Shown here piece after piece: positions 1 to 9,444 of a DNA stretch of 64,000 bases. The translations under genes and the position numbers were made by a program. This DNA comes from Kluyvera sichuanensis (GTDB lineage Bacteria; Pseudomonadota; Gammaproteobacteria; Enterobacterales; Enterobacteriaceae): positions 124,001 through 188,000 of the forward strand of contig NZ_JABBJF010000003.1 of the NCBI RefSeq assembly GCF_014218705.1. The letters are read 5' to 3'. A model generated the notes under the pieces. The model made no database searches and was not told where the DNA came from. It saw only the letters and a program-made list of their open reading frames with translations. How positions within the stretch are numbered: position 1 is the first letter of the stretch; every line of letters starts with the position of its first letter.

Positions 1-1679
1 TTCGCCAGCTCGTTGGAGGCTTTCAGCAGGTAGTACTGAATCGCTTCGAAGGTCTGGTGCGTCAGGTTATTGGCGCTGCCGTCGGAGTAGCGCTTGCCGT
101 TTTTCGCCAGCCAGTAGGCATAGTTGATAACGCCGATACCCAGCGTACGACGACCCATTGCGCCACGTTCAGCGGCTTTAATTGGGTAATCCTGGTAGTC
201 CAGCAGGGCATCCAGTGCGCGCACGGCCAGCACCGCCAGCTCTTCCAGCTCGTCCAGGCTTTTGATAGCGCCCAGGTTGAAGGCGGACAGCGTACACAGG
301 GCGATTTCGCCGTTTTCGTCGTTCACGTCGTCCAGCGGTTTGGTCGGCAGGGCGATTTCCAGGCACAGGTTAGACTGGCGCACCGGCGCGACTACCGGGT
401 CAAACGGGCTGTGGGTGTTGCAGTGGTCAACGTTCTGAATGTAGATACGACCGGTAGAGGCACGTTCCTGCATCATCAGAGAGAACAGCTCGACCGCTTT
501 TACGCGCTGTTTGCGGATGCTGTCGTCGTTCTCATATTGGGTGTACAGACGTTCGAACTCGTCCTGGTCGGCGAAGAACGCATCGTACAGGCCTGGGACG
601 TCGGACGGGCTGAACAGGGTGATGTCGCCGCCTTTCAGCAAGCGGGTGTACATCAGTTTGTTGATCTGTACGCCGTAGTCCATATGACGCACGCGGTTGC
701 CTTCCACGCCGCGGTTGTTTTTCAGCACCAGCAGGCTTTCGACTTCCAGGTGCCACATTGGGTAGAACAGGGTGGCCGCACCACCGCGCACGCCGCCCTG
801 GGAGCAGGATTTAACCGCCGTCTGGAAGTGCTTATAGAACGGAATACAGCCGGTGTGGAACGCTTCACCGCCGCGAATCGGGCTACCCAGCGCACGGATG
901 CGACCGGCGTTGATGCCGATACCGGCGCGCTGGGAAACGTATTTCACGATAGCGCTGGAGGTGGCGTTGATGGAATCCAGGCTGTCGCCGCACTCGATCA
1001 GTACGCAAGAGCTGAACTGACGAGTTGGGGTACGCACGCCGGACATAATCGGCGTAGGCAGAGAAATTTTGAACGTGGAAACCGCATCGTAGAAGCGCTT
1101 CACGTAGCTCAGACGGGTTTCACGCGGGTAGTTCGAGAACAGGCACGCCGCGACCAGAATATAGAGGAACTGGGCGCTCTCGTAGATTTCGCCGGTCACG
1201 CGGTTCTGTACCAGGTATTTCCCTTCCAGCTGCTTAACGGCAGCGTAGGAGAAGGTCATGTCACGGTCGTGAACAATGAACGAGTCCATCTGCTTGAACT
1301 CTTCTTCCGTATAGTCTTCCAGCAGATGATTGTCGTATTTACCCAGGTTAACCATGTGTTTGACATGGTCGAACAGTGCCGGTGGCTCAAACTGGCCGTA
1401 GGCTTTTTTGCGCAGGTGGAATACCGCCAGGCGCGCGGCCAGGTACTGGTAGTCTGGTGCTTCGCTGGAGATCAGGTCTGCGGCTGCTTTGATGATAGTT
1501 TCATGAATGTCGGACGTTTTAATCCCGTCGTAGAACTGGATGTGTGAACGCAGTTCGACCTGAGAAATCGAAACGTTGTGCAGCCCTTCGGCGGCCCAAT
1601 CCAGCACGCGATGAATTTTGTCGAGGTTAATGCGCTCTGTGCGGCCGTCACGCTTCGTCACCAGCAGACTCTGATTCAT
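1..1679 (-). CDS. nrdA: Ribonucleoside-diphosphate reductase 1 subunit alpha (3' part outside window)
   Basis: This is the large subunit of aerobic class Ia ribonucleotide reductase, which reduces NDPs to dNDPs in the cytosol together with NrdB. The first 559 codons are present and the frame runs off the left edge, so about 200 residues of the usual 761 are missing. The start is the ATG giving MNQSLLVTKRDG, as in E. coli. Codon positions match E. coli numbering: Cys225 (1005-1007), Cys439 (363-365, within NLCLE) and Cys462 (294-296) are all Cys, so the radical and redox-active residues visible here are intact. The N-terminal ATP-cone is complete. The upstream region carries two DnaA boxes and candidate NrdR boxes, as expected for nrdAB. 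nrdB should follow beyond the window. Confidence 0.97.
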   Translation of the reverse strand, partial: MNQSLLVTKRDGRTERINLDKIHRVLDWAAEGLHNVSISQVELRSHIQFYDGIKTSDIHETIIKAAADLISSEAPDYQYLAARLAVFHLRKKAYGQFEPPALFDHVKHMVNLGKYDNHLLEDYTEEEFKQMDSFIVHDRDMTFSYAAVKQLEGKYLVQNRVTGEIYESAQFLYILVAACLFSNYPRETRLSYVKRFYDAVSTFKISLPTPIMSGVRTPTRQFSSCVLIECGDSLDSINATSSAIVKYVSQRAGIGINAGRIRALGSPIRGGEAFHTGCIPFYKHFQTAVKSCSQGGVRGGAATLFYPMWHLEVESLLVLKNNRGVEGNRVRHMDYGVQINKLMYTRLLKGGDITLFSPSDVPGLYDAFFADQDEFERLYTQYENDDSIRKQRVKAVELFSLMMQERASTGRIYIQNVDHCNTHSPFDPVVAPVRQSNLCLEIALPTKPLDDVNDENGEIALCTLSAFNLGAIKSLDELEELAVLAVRALDALLDYQDYPIKAAERGAMGRRTLGIGVINYAYWLAKNGKRYSDGSANNLTHQTFEAIQYYLLKASNELA

Positions 1680-1720
1680 GTGATTTTTACCTGTCCGTGA
1701 AAAGGAAAATATCCCCTGAT

Positions 1721-1729
1721 TTATCCACA
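1721..1729 (+). promoter_or_regulatory. DnaA box (consensus TTATCCACA)
   Basis: This is a perfect TTATCCACA nonamer in the nrdA leader/promoter region. DnaA-ATP is known to bind two such boxes upstream of E. coli nrdAB and couple dNTP supply to replication initiation. It pairs with an inverted box at 1750-1758. Confidence 0.85.
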
Positions 1730-1749
1730 ATTGCCGTTGTAGCAAAACC

Positions 1750-1758
1750 TGTGGATAA
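1750..1758 (-). promoter_or_regulatory. DnaA box (consensus, inverted)
   Basis: TGTGGATAA on the plus strand is the reverse complement of TTATCCACA. It faces the 1721-1729 box with a 20-bp spacer, the paired arrangement known for nrdAB. Confidence 0.85.
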
Positions 1759-1761
1759 ATA

Positions 1762-1802
1762 CTACATGTAGGGGTTCGTTGATTAATTAAACGCTATATG
1801 GT
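1762..1802 (-). promoter_or_regulatory. Candidate NrdR box pair of the nrdA promoter
   Basis: Two palindromic blocks, CTACATGTAG (1762-1771) and ACGCTATATGGT (1791-1802), have centres exactly 30 bp apart. NrdR represses nrd promoters by binding pairs of boxes resembling ACACTATATATTGTGT spaced by whole helical turns. The match to consensus is partial, so this is an inference from position, symmetry and spacing. Confidence 0.45.
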
Positions 1803-2043
1803 GAGTATTCTAGTCTGGATTCTTTTGAGCACAAGGGTTGATTTTGAGGTTAACTTGAGGTTGATAAAGGGTAAAAAACGCTAAGTCCACGGCACGTAAG
1901 GGCTGGCGGGAATGTCAATAATTTGCAAAAAAAAATGAAAATTTGATCGAGTGCTGATTTCTTCGTCGAAGGGGGAAATTGCGCAATATGATGTAGCGCA
2001 ATTTTGTCGTAAATACATCCTAATGATTGGTAGGGGGCACGTA

Positions 2044-2066
2044 GGCCTGATAAGCGTCATCAGGCC
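2044..2066. repeat. REP-like hairpin downstream of ubiG
   Basis: GGCCTGAT and ATCAGGCC form a perfect 8-bp inverted repeat around a 7-nt loop. The sequence resembles enterobacterial REP/BIME units (GTAGGCCTGATAAGCG). It lies just 3' of ubiG and may protect or end its mRNA. Confidence 0.65.
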
Positions 2067-2078
2067 ATGAGCGCAGAT

Positions 2079-2807
2079 TTACTCTGCTTTTGCGGTGGTG
2101 TGTAGCATATAGTTAACGTCTACGCCCGGTGCCAGCTTAAAGCTGTTGGTGATTGGGTTATAGTGCAGGCCAATCATATGGCGCTCTTTCAGCACGGTCT
2201 GGTCAACCCAGCTCAGCAGTTCGGCCGGCTTGATGAATTTCTTCACGTCATGGGTGCCTTTTGGCACCATGCGCAGAATGTACTCCGCGCCAACTACTGC
2301 CATCAGCCAGGATTTGCCGTTGCGGTTGAGCGTGGAGAAGAAGACCTGACCGCCGGGTTTCACCAGTTGGGCGCAGGCTTTCACCACCGACTGCGGGTCC
2401 GGAACGTGTTCCAGCATCTCCATGCAGGTCACCACGTCATACTGCCCGGCGTGTTTTGCCGCATGCTCTTCGACGGTTTCCTGCACGTAATCGACCGGAA
2501 TACCGGTTTCCAGCGAGTGCAGTTTTGCCACCTGCAGCGGCTCAAAGCCCATATCCAGGCCGGTGACCGTCGCACCTTCACGCGCCATGCTTTCGGCCAG
2601 AATGCCGCCGCCGCAGCCGACATCCAGCACTTTTTTGCCAAACAGTCCGCCGGAACGTTCGGCGATGTAGCCCAGACGCAGCGGGTTAATGCGGTGCAGA
2701 GGCTTAAATTCCCCCTCCAGATCCCACCAGCGTGACGCGACGGCCTCGAATTTGGCGATCTCTTCGTGGTCTACGTTGTGCGCTACCGCAGCTTTTTCGG
2801 CATTCAT
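2079..2807 (-). CDS. ubiG: Ubiquinone biosynthesis O-methyltransferase
   Basis: UbiG is the SAM-dependent O-methyltransferase that acts twice in ubiquinone synthesis (2-octaprenyl-6-hydroxyphenol and the last demethylubiquinol step). The protein is 242 aa against 240 in E. coli and begins [21 protein letters not shown]. Class I SAM-binding motif [10 protein letters not shown], is at residues 60-68, followed by the acidic ribose-binding GLDMG and the [10 protein letters not shown] motif. It is transcribed divergently from gyrA with a 161-bp gap, as in E. coli. Nothing unusual was seen. Confidence 0.97.
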   Translation of the reverse strand: MNAEKAAVAHNVDHEEIAKFEAVASRWWDLEGEFKPLHRINPLRLGYIAERSGGLFGKKVLDVGCGGGILAESMAREGATVTGLDMGFEPLQVAKLHSLETGIPVDYVQETVEEHAAKHAGQYDVVTCMEMLEHVPDPQSVVKACAQLVKPGGQVFFSTLNRNGKSWLMAVVGAEYILRMVPKGTHDVKKFIKPAELLSWVDQTVLKERHMIGLHYNPITNSFKLAPGVDVNYMLHTTAKAE

Positions 2808-2914
2808 GGCTGTTCCTGCTCCTTATTTCGTTATTGCCAGCGAGTATATCAGTACCACTGTGTGAATAAAGCGTTCGCGGGGTGCTAATGGGTTTACCTG
2901 TCTTTACGCTAATG

Positions 2915-2923
2915 TGTTATAAT
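2915..2923 (+). promoter_or_regulatory. gyrA promoter, extended -10
   Basis: TGTTATAAT combines a TGn extension with a perfect TATAAT (2918-2923), 46 bp upstream of the gyrA start codon. No good -35 lies at 17 bp; TTTACC at 2893-2898 is 19 bp away. Supercoiling-sensitive gyr promoters typically rely on the -10 region. Confidence 0.75.
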
Positions 2924-2968
2924 TTGCGACCTTTGAATCCGGGAATACAGTAGAGGGATAGCGGTTAG

Positions 2969-5605
2969 ATGAGCGACCTTGCGAGAGAAATTACACCGGT
3001 CAACATTGAGGAAGAGCTAAAGAACTCTTATCTGGATTATGCGATGTCGGTCATTGTTGGCCGTGCGCTACCGGATGTCCGAGATGGCCTGAAGCCGGTA
3101 CACCGTCGCGTACTTTACGCCATGAACGTATTGGGCAATGACTGGAACAAAGCCTATAAAAAATCAGCCCGTGTCGTGGGTGACGTGATCGGTAAATATC
3201 ACCCGCATGGTGATATTGCCGTCTATGACACTATCGTCCGTATGGCACAGCCATTCTCGCTGCGATACATGCTGGTAGATGGTCAAGGTAACTTCGGTTC
3301 TGTCGATGGCGACTCCGCCGCAGCGATGCGTTATACGGAAATCCGTATGTCGAAAATCGCCCATGAGCTGATGGCCGATCTGGAAAAAGAGACGGTGGAC
3401 TTCGTCGATAACTACGACGGCACCGAACGTATTCCAGATGTAATGCCGACCAAAATTCCTAACCTGCTGGTTAACGGTGCCTCTGGTATCGCCGTAGGTA
3501 TGGCCACCAACATTCCACCGCACAACCTGACGGAAGTGATCAACGGCTGTCTGGCATATGTCGACAACGAAGACATCACCATCGAAGGTTTGATGGAACA
3601 CATCCCAGGCCCGGATTTCCCGACTGCCGCCATCATCAATGGCCGCCGCGGGATTGAAGAAGCCTATCGTACCGGTCGTGGCAAAGTGTACATTCGCGCC
3701 CGCGCGGAAGTCGAAGCCGACGCCAAAACCGGTCGTGAAACCATCATCGTGCACGAAATTCCGTATCAGGTGAACAAAGCGCGCCTGATCGAGAAAATCG
3801 CCGAGCTGGTAAAAGATAAACGCGTTGAAGGCATCAGCGCGCTGCGTGACGAGTCTGATAAAGACGGCATGCGCATCGTGATTGAAGTGAAACGCGACGC
3901 GGTCGGGGAAGTGGTGCTGAACAACCTCTACTCCCAGACCCAGCTGCAGGTCTCCTTCGGTATTAACATGGTTGCGCTGCACCATGGTCAGCCGAAGATC
4001 ATGAACCTGAAAGAGATTATCGCTGCGTTCGTGCGTCACCGCCGTGAAGTGGTGACTCGCCGTACCATTTTCGAACTGCGTAAAGCACGCGATCGCGCGC
4101 ACATCCTGGAAGCGCTGGCCGTTGCGCTGGCTAACATTGACCCGATCATTGAACTGATCCGTCGCGCGCCAACCCCAGCCGAAGCGAAAGCGGGCCTGGT
4201 GGCACAGTCGTGGGAACTGGGCAACGTTTCCGCGATGCTGGAACGTGCGGGTGATGACGCGGCGCGTCCAGAGTGGCTGGAACCTGAGTTTGGCGTTCGT
4301 GACGGTAAATACTACCTGACCGAACAGCAGGCACAGGCGATTCTGGATCTGCGTCTGCAGAAACTGACCGGCCTTGAGCATGAAAAACTGCTCGACGAGT
4401 ACAAAGAGCTGCTGGAACAGATAGCAGAACTGCTGCGCATTCTGGGCAGCGCCGAGCGTCTGATGGAAGTGATCCGCGAAGAGCTGGAACTGGTTCGCGA
4501 ACAGTTCGGCGACGCGCGTCGTACTGAAATCACCGCCAACAGCGCCGATATTAATATCGAAGATCTGATCAGCCAGGAAGATGTTGTCGTCACGCTGTCT
4601 CACCAGGGTTACGTTAAATATCAGCCGCTTACCGATTACGAAGCTCAGCGTCGTGGTGGTAAAGGCAAGTCAGCTGCCCGTATTAAAGAAGAAGACTTTA
4701 TCGACCGCCTGCTGGTGGCCAACACCCATGACACTATCCTCTGCTTCTCCAGCCGTGGTCGTCTGTATTGGATGAAGGTTTATCAGCTGCCGGAAGCTAG
4801 CCGCGGCGCGCGTGGCCGTCCGATCGTCAACCTGCTGCCGCTGGAAGCGAACGAACGTATCACCGCCATCCTGCCGGTACGCGAGTACGAAGAGGGCGTG
4901 AACGTCTTTATGGCGACCGCTAGCGGTACCGTGAAGAAAACGGCGCTGACCGAGTTCAGCCGTCCGCGTTCTGCCGGTATTATCGCGGTGAACCTGAACG
5001 AAGGCGACGAGCTGATTGGCGTTGACCTGACCTCCGGTACCGATGAAGTCATGCTGTTCTCTGCCGCCGGCAAAGTGGTGCGCTTTAAAGAAGATGCCGT
5101 CCGCGCAATGGGTCGTACTGCGACCGGCGTACGCGGTATTAAGCTCGCGGAAAAAGACAGCGTGGTATCGCTGATTGTTCCACGCGGCGAAGGCGCAATC
5201 CTGACCGTGACCCAGAACGGCTACGGTAAACGTACCGCTGCCGAAGAGTATCCGACCAAGTCGCGTGCGACGCAGGGCGTTATCTCTATTAAAGTCACCG
5301 AGCGTAACGGCTCCGTGGTGGGCGCGGTGCAGGTTGACGACTGCGACCAGATCATGATGATCACCGATGCCGGTACGCTGGTGCGTACTCGCGTGTCCGA
5401 AGTCAGCGTGGTAGGGCGTAACACCCAGGGCGTTATCCTCATCCGTACTGCGGAAGATGAAAACGTAGTGGGTCTGCAGCGCGTGGCCGAGCCGGTTGAT
5501 GACGAAGAGCTGGACGCTATCGACGGTAGCGTGGCGGAAGGCGACGATGATATCGCGCCGGAAACCGACAGCGATGACGATGTAGCGGACGATGCTGAAG
5601 AGTAA
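2969..5605 (+). CDS. gyrA: DNA gyrase subunit A, Ile83 variant
   Basis: GyrA is the breakage-reunion subunit of DNA gyrase (A2B2), which introduces negative supercoils. The 878-aa protein is full length. The catalytic tyrosine is Tyr122 in AAMRYTEIR, the GyrA-box QRRGGKG starts at residue 560, and the tail is acidic ([12 protein letters not shown]). In the quinolone-resistance region, [10 protein letters not shown] shows isoleucine at residue 83 (codon ATT, 3215-3217) and wild-type Asp87. Wild type is Thr83 in K. oxytoca and Ser83 in E. coli and K. pneumoniae, and Ile83 is an established fluoroquinolone-resistance substitution. The start, [18 protein letters not shown], matches the family. 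A hairpin terminator follows. Confidence 0.98.
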   Translation: MSDLAREITPVNIEEELKNSYLDYAMSVIVGRALPDVRDGLKPVHRRVLYAMNVLGNDWNKAYKKSARVVGDVIGKYHPHGDIAVYDTIVRMAQPFSLRYMLVDGQGNFGSVDGDSAAAMRYTEIRMSKIAHELMADLEKETVDFVDNYDGTERIPDVMPTKIPNLLVNGASGIAVGMATNIPPHNLTEVINGCLAYVDNEDITIEGLMEHIPGPDFPTAAIINGRRGIEEAYRTGRGKVYIRARAEVEADAKTGRETIIVHEIPYQVNKARLIEKIAELVKDKRVEGISALRDESDKDGMRIVIEVKRDAVGEVVLNNLYSQTQLQVSFGINMVALHHGQPKIMNLKEIIAAFVRHRREVVTRRTIFELRKARDRAHILEALAVALANIDPIIELIRRAPTPAEAKAGLVAQSWELGNVSAMLERAGDDAARPEWLEPEFGVRDGKYYLTEQQAQAILDLRLQKLTGLEHEKLLDEYKELLEQIAELLRILGSAERLMEVIREELELVREQFGDARRTEITANSADINIEDLISQEDVVVTLSHQGYVKYQPLTDYEAQRRGGKGKSAARIKEEDFIDRLLVANTHDTILCFSSRGRLYWMKVYQLPEASRGARGRPIVNLLPLEANERITAILPVREYEEGVNVFMATASGTVKKTALTEFSRPRSAGIIAVNLNEGDELIGVDLTSGTDEVMLFSAAGKVVRFKEDAVRAMGRTATGVRGIKLAEKDSVVSLIVPRGEGAILTVTQNGYGKRTAAEEYPTKSRATQGVISIKVTERNGSVVGAVQVDDCDQIMMITDAGTLVRTRVSEVSVVGRNTQGVILIRTAEDENVVGLQRVAEPVDDEELDAIDGSVAEGDDDIAPETDSDDDVADDAEE

Positions 5606-5623
5606 TCGTTGAGCAACGTTGAG

Positions 5624-5653
5624 AAAGGGCCGGTGAAAATCGGCCCTTTTTTA
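5624..5653 (+). terminator. Rho-independent terminator of gyrA
   Basis: A 9-bp perfect stem, AAAGGGCCG / CGGCCCTTT, with an 8-nt loop is followed by a T run, 19 bp after the gyrA stop. Confidence 0.92.
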
Positions 5654-5666
5654 TGCGAGCGGTATT

Positions 5667-5695
5667 CCCGGCGTCGCTTCGCTCGGTCGGGCTAC
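5667..5695. repeat. REP element, GTAGCCCG class
   Basis: This is an imperfect inverted repeat beginning CCCGGCG and ending GGTCGGGCTAC. It is the same family as the elements at 8679, 23482 and 50031. A second small hairpin (CCCGGA / TCCGGG, 5710-5728) follows. It lies between gyrA and rcsC; the E. coli ato/yfa genes found there are absent. Confidence 0.7.
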
Positions 5696-5819
5696 GTGGT
5701 ATAGAGCAGCCCGGACACCGACTCCGGGATGTTCTAAGTGACTCTCTGATTGCGGCTAGCGGCTTTTCCCGCTACCTTAACCACATCCTGTTAGCCCTCA
5801 ACGGCGGAGTTTCGCCACT

Positions 5820-8666
5820 TTGAAATATCTTGTCTCCTTTCGCACAACGCTGAAAGTTTCACGTTACCTGTTTCGGGCGCTGGCGCTGCTGCTTTGGCTG
5901 CTTATCGCGCTGATTTCCGTCTTCTATATCGTGAATGCCCTGCATCAAAAAGAGTCGGAAATCCGCCAGGAATTTATCCTTAACTCCGATCAGGCCCAGC
6001 GTTACTTCCAGCGCACCTCCGATGTGATAAAGGAGCTCAAGTACATTGCGGAAAACCGACTCACCGCGGCGAACGGTGCGCTGCCGGGCGGGCAGGTAAA
6101 AGACAATTCCGATGTGCCGGATTTTGAACCGCTGTTCCCCGACTCTGACTGCGGCACCCTCGACACCACCTGGCGTGGTCCGCTGGAATCGCTGTCCTGG
6201 TTCTTGCGTTACTGGCGGGAAAATTTCTCGGCGGCTTACGATCTCAACCGCGTCTTTTTAATCGGCAGTGACAACCTGTGCATGGCCAACTTTGGCCTGC
6301 GCGAAATGCCGGTAGATCGCAGCGAGGCGCTGAAGGCGCTGCACGAACGCATTATGGCCTATCGCAATGCTCCGCAGGACGATCGCGGCGGCAACCTGTT
6401 CTGGGTCGGGCAAGGGCCGCGCCATAGCGTCGGCTACTTCTATGCGCTGACGCCGGTCTATCTGGCAAACCGTCTGCAGGCGCTGCTGGGCGTTGAGCAA
6501 ACCATTCGTGCGGAAAACTTCTTTACCCCGGGCAGTATGCCGATGGGCGTATCCATTCTGGATGATAACGGCAACACGCTGATTAATCTGGCGGGGCCGG
6601 ATACCAAAATGCATATCAACGCGCGTGGATTGCAGGAGCGACTATGGTTCGGCTATACCGCCGGCTACCGTGAGCTGGTGCTGAAAAAGACGCTGTCGCC
6701 GTCCTCGCTGAGTATTGTCTACTCGGTGCCGCTGGATGCGGTACTGGAGCGGATTCGTATTCTGGTGCTGAATGCGCTGTTGCTGAACCTGCTGACCGGC
6801 ATTGCGCTGTTTACCATGGCACGCATGTACGAGCGGCGTATCTTTTTACCGGCTGAATCCGATGCGCTGCGCCTTGAAGAGCACGAGCAGTTCAACCGCA
6901 AAATTGTCGCCTCGGCGCCGGTGGGGATCTGTATTCTGCGTACTCAGGACGGCACTAACATCCTGAGTAACGAACTGGCGCATAACTATCTCAATATGCT
7001 GACCCACGAGGATCGTCAGCGTCTGACGCAGATTATCTGCGGCCAGCAGGTTAACTTCGTCGACGTGCTGACCAGCAACAATACCAACCTGCAAATCAGC
7101 TTCGTTCACTCGCGCTACCGCAACGAAAACGTAGCGATCTGCGTGCTGGTGGACGTGAGTTCGCGCGTCAAAATGGAAGAGTCCTTGCAGGAGATGGCGC
7201 AGGCGGCGGAGCAGGCGAGCCAGTCGAAATCGATGTTCCTCGCTACCGTCAGCCATGAGTTGCGCACCCCGTTGTACGGAATTATCGGTAACCTCGACCT
7301 GCTGCAAACCAAAGAGCTGCCGAAGGGCGTTGACCGCTTGGTCACAGCGATGAACAACTCTTCCGGGTTGCTGCTGAAGATCATCAGCGACATCCTCGAT
7401 TTCTCGAAAATTGAGTCCGAGCAGCTGAAAATCGAGCCGCGCGAGTTCTCGCCAAAAGAGGTGATGAACCACATTACCGCCAACTACCTGCCGCTGGTGG
7501 TGAGAAAACAGCTCGGCATGTACTGCTTTATTGAGCCGGATGTGCCGATGAAGCTGATGGGCGACCCGATGCGCCTGCAGCAGGTTATCTCTAACCTGCT
7601 AAGCAACGCCATCAAGTTTACCGATATCGGCTGTATCGTTTTACATCTGAAACGCGAAGGGTATTACCTCAGCATCAGCATTCGTGATACCGGTGTCGGC
7701 ATCCCGGCGAAAGAAGTGGTGCGCCTGTTTGACCCATTCTTCCAGGTGGGGACCGGCGTACAGCGTAACTTCCAGGGGACCGGGCTGGGGCTGGCGATTT
7801 GTGAAAAGCTGGTCAATATGATGGACGGCGATATCGCGGTAGATACCGAACCGGGTATGGGCAGCCAGTTTACGCTGCGCATTCCGCTGTACGGTGAGCA
7901 GGATGCTACGCCGTTGGCGATTGACGGGCTGGCGAAGATTCGCTGCTGGCTAGCGGTACGTAATGCGTCGCTCTCCGACTTTATTCATTCGCTGCTGAGC
8001 TGGCACGGTATGGACGTTCGCCTGTACGACGGTAAAACGCCGGGGCCGGACGATCTGCTGATCGCTGATGACGAGCTGTCGCAACCATGGGCGGGCAGGG
8101 CTGCGGTAGTTTTCTGTCGCCGCCATATTGGTATTCCACAGGAATACGCGCCGGGCCAATGGGTGCACAGTATTGTCTCTCCGCATGAGCTACTGACGTT
8201 GCTGGGGCGTATCTACCGCGTGAAGGTGGAAACGGGCGATGCGGCGGAGCTGCAGTCTGCCCATGAAGCCCCGGCAGACAGCAACGACGACATGATGATC
8301 CTCGTCGTCGACGATCATCCAATCAACCGCCGATTGCTGGCCGATCAGCTGGGATCGCTGGGATATCAGTGTAAAACTGCCAACGACGGCGTTGATGCGC
8401 TGAACGTATTGAGCAAGAATCACATTGATATTGTGCTCAGCGACGTCAACATGCCGAATATGGACGGTTATCGCCTGACGCAGCGTATTCGACAGCTGGG
8501 GCTGACGCTTCCGGTCGTTGGGGTGACGGCCAACGCGCTGGCCGAAGAGAAGCAGCGCTGTCTGGAATCGGGGATGGATAGCTGCCTGTCGAAACCGGTG
8601 ACGCTGGACGTGCTCAAACAGACGCTAACGGTCTATGCCGCACGCGTCCGTAAAGCGCGGGAATAA
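5820..8666 (+). CDS. rcsC: Rcs phosphorelay hybrid sensor histidine kinase RcsC
   Basis: RcsC is the inner-membrane hybrid kinase of the Rcs envelope-stress relay. It phosphorylates itself and passes phosphate through its own receiver to RcsD and then RcsB, controlling capsule, motility and cell-wall genes. The 948-aa protein starts at a TTG giving MKYLVSFRTTLKVSRYLF, the start that aligns with E. coli RcsC. It has a membrane segment near residues 20-41, a periplasmic domain, a second segment near 313-335, and a dimerisation/kinase core with His479 in TVSHELRTPLYG. The ATPase domain carries DTGVGIP and GTGLGLAI, and the C-terminal receiver has Asp875 in LSDVNMPNMDGY. All relay residues are present. 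It converges with rcsB. Confidence 0.97.
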   Translation: MKYLVSFRTTLKVSRYLFRALALLLWLLIALISVFYIVNALHQKESEIRQEFILNSDQAQRYFQRTSDVIKELKYIAENRLTAANGALPGGQVKDNSDVPDFEPLFPDSDCGTLDTTWRGPLESLSWFLRYWRENFSAAYDLNRVFLIGSDNLCMANFGLREMPVDRSEALKALHERIMAYRNAPQDDRGGNLFWVGQGPRHSVGYFYALTPVYLANRLQALLGVEQTIRAENFFTPGSMPMGVSILDDNGNTLINLAGPDTKMHINARGLQERLWFGYTAGYRELVLKKTLSPSSLSIVYSVPLDAVLERIRILVLNALLLNLLTGIALFTMARMYERRIFLPAESDALRLEEHEQFNRKIVASAPVGICILRTQDGTNILSNELAHNYLNMLTHEDRQRLTQIICGQQVNFVDVLTSNNTNLQISFVHSRYRNENVAICVLVDVSSRVKMEESLQEMAQAAEQASQSKSMFLATVSHELRTPLYGIIGNLDLLQTKELPKGVDRLVTAMNNSSGLLLKIISDILDFSKIESEQLKIEPREFSPKEVMNHITANYLPLVVRKQLGMYCFIEPDVPMKLMGDPMRLQQVISNLLSNAIKFTDIGCIVLHLKREGYYLSISIRDTGVGIPAKEVVRLFDPFFQVGTGVQRNFQGTGLGLAICEKLVNMMDGDIAVDTEPGMGSQFTLRIPLYGEQDATPLAIDGLAKIRCWLAVRNASLSDFIHSLLSWHGMDVRLYDGKTPGPDDLLIADDELSQPWAGRAAVVFCRRHIGIPQEYAPGQWVHSIVSPHELLTLLGRIYRVKVETGDAAELQSAHEAPADSNDDMMILVVDDHPINRRLLADQLGSLGYQCKTANDGVDALNVLSKNHIDIVLSDVNMPNMDGYRLTQRIRQLGLTLPVVGVTANALAEEKQRCLESGMDSCLSKPVTLDVLKQTLTVYAARVRKARE

Positions 8667-8678
8667 AGTATTTTATGG

Positions 8679-8710
8679 GTAGCCCGGCCAGGCGAAGCGT
8701 CGCCGGGATT
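8679..8710. repeat. REP element between rcsC and rcsB
   Basis: The sequence starts GTAGCCCGGCCAGGCGAAGC and ends GCCGGGA. It is a classic Klebsiella-type REP unit placed in the 3' gap of the convergent rcsC/rcsB pair. Confidence 0.75.
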
Positions 8711-8739
8711 ATCACAGATGGTACGACGGCAGCATCGCC

Positions 8740-8766
8740 ATCGGGCCTATGTAAAGCAGGCCCGAT
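8740..8766. terminator. Hairpin between convergent rcsC and rcsB
   Basis: A perfect 9-bp inverted repeat ATCGGGCCT / AGGCCCGAT with a 9-nt loop lies 12 bp from the rcsB stop. There is no long T run on either side, so it may be a bidirectional transcript end or mRNA stabiliser rather than a canonical terminator. Confidence 0.5.
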
Positions 8767-8778
8767 GTGCAACGCTGT

Positions 8779-9429
8779 TTAGTCTTTGTCTGACGGCGAA
8801 AGCGTCACGGAGGAGAGGTAGTTCAGCAGCGCGATGTCGTTTTCCACGCCCAGCTTCATCATGGCCGATTTCTTCTGGCTACTGATGGTTTTGATGCTGC
8901 GGTTCAGCTTCTTCGCAATCTCCGTAACCAGGAAGCCTTCAGCAAAGAGACGCAGCACTTCGCTCTCTTTTGGTGACAGGCGCTTGTCGCCGTAACCACC
9001 CGCGCTGATTTTCTCCAGCAGGCGAGAGACGCTTTCCGGGGTAAACTTCTTGCCTTTTTGCAGCGCCGCCAGCGCTTTTGGCAGGTCAGTCGGCGCGCCT
9101 TGCTTCAGCACGATCCCTTCAATATCCAGATCCAGCACGGCGCTCAGAATCGCCGGGTTGTTGTTCATGGTCAGCACGATAATAGCCAGACCTGGGAAAT
9201 GGCGTTTGATGTACTTGATAAGCGTAATACCATCACCGTACTTGTCTCCTGGCATGGAGAGGTCGGTAATTAGTACGTGTGCGTCAAGCTTCGGTAAGTT
9301 GTTAATTAGCGCAGTGGAGTCTTCAAATTCGCCAACAACATTAACCCATTCAATTTGCTCCAGAGACTTACGGATCCCGAACAGCACAATCGGATGGTCA
9401 TCGGCAATAATTACGTTCATATTGTTCAT
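8779..9429 (-). CDS. rcsB: Rcs response regulator RcsB
   Basis: RcsB is the LuxR/FixJ-type response regulator of the Rcs relay. It acts as a homodimer or with RcsA, GadE or BglJ. The 216-aa protein has an N-terminal receiver with the acidic pair Asp10-Asp11 and phospho-acceptor Asp56 in LITDLSMPG. The C-terminal LuxR-type HTH contains RLSPKESEVLRLFAEGFLVTEIAKKLNRSIKTISSQK. It is very close to the E. coli protein. It lies 15 bp downstream of rcsD in the same direction, so it is co-transcribed; in E. coli rcsB also has its own promoter inside rcsD. Confidence 0.98.
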   Translation of the reverse strand: MNNMNVIIADDHPIVLFGIRKSLEQIEWVNVVGEFEDSTALINNLPKLDAHVLITDLSMPGDKYGDGITLIKYIKRHFPGLAIIVLTMNNNPAILSAVLDLDIEGIVLKQGAPTDLPKALAALQKGKKFTPESVSRLLEKISAGGYGDKRLSPKESEVLRLFAEGFLVTEIAKKLNRSIKTISSQKKSAMMKLGVENDIALLNYLSSVTLSPSDKD

Positions 9430-9444
9430 GTAAAGGCTACCTTG

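Larger units (their letters stand above)
1680..2078. other. nrdA-ubiG intergenic region (399 bp)
   Basis: There is no protein gene here. The nrdA-proximal part holds the nrdA control region (DnaA boxes, NrdR-like palindromes). The middle (about 1850-2030) is AT-rich, and I see no gene or clear signal in it. The ubiG-proximal end carries a REP-like hairpin. In E. coli K-12 the autotransporter gene yfaL sits between nrdA and ubiG; it is absent here. Confidence 0.8.

Noticed and set aside
57..1547. Long open frame on the plus strand opposite nrdA
   Set aside because: It is antisense to a strongly conserved gene, has a composition typical of a shadow frame (rich in H, R, V, F) and no homology or ribosome site.
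3164..4603. 479-codon open frame antisense to gyrA
   Set aside because: It mirrors the codon bias of gyrA, with no recognisable domain.
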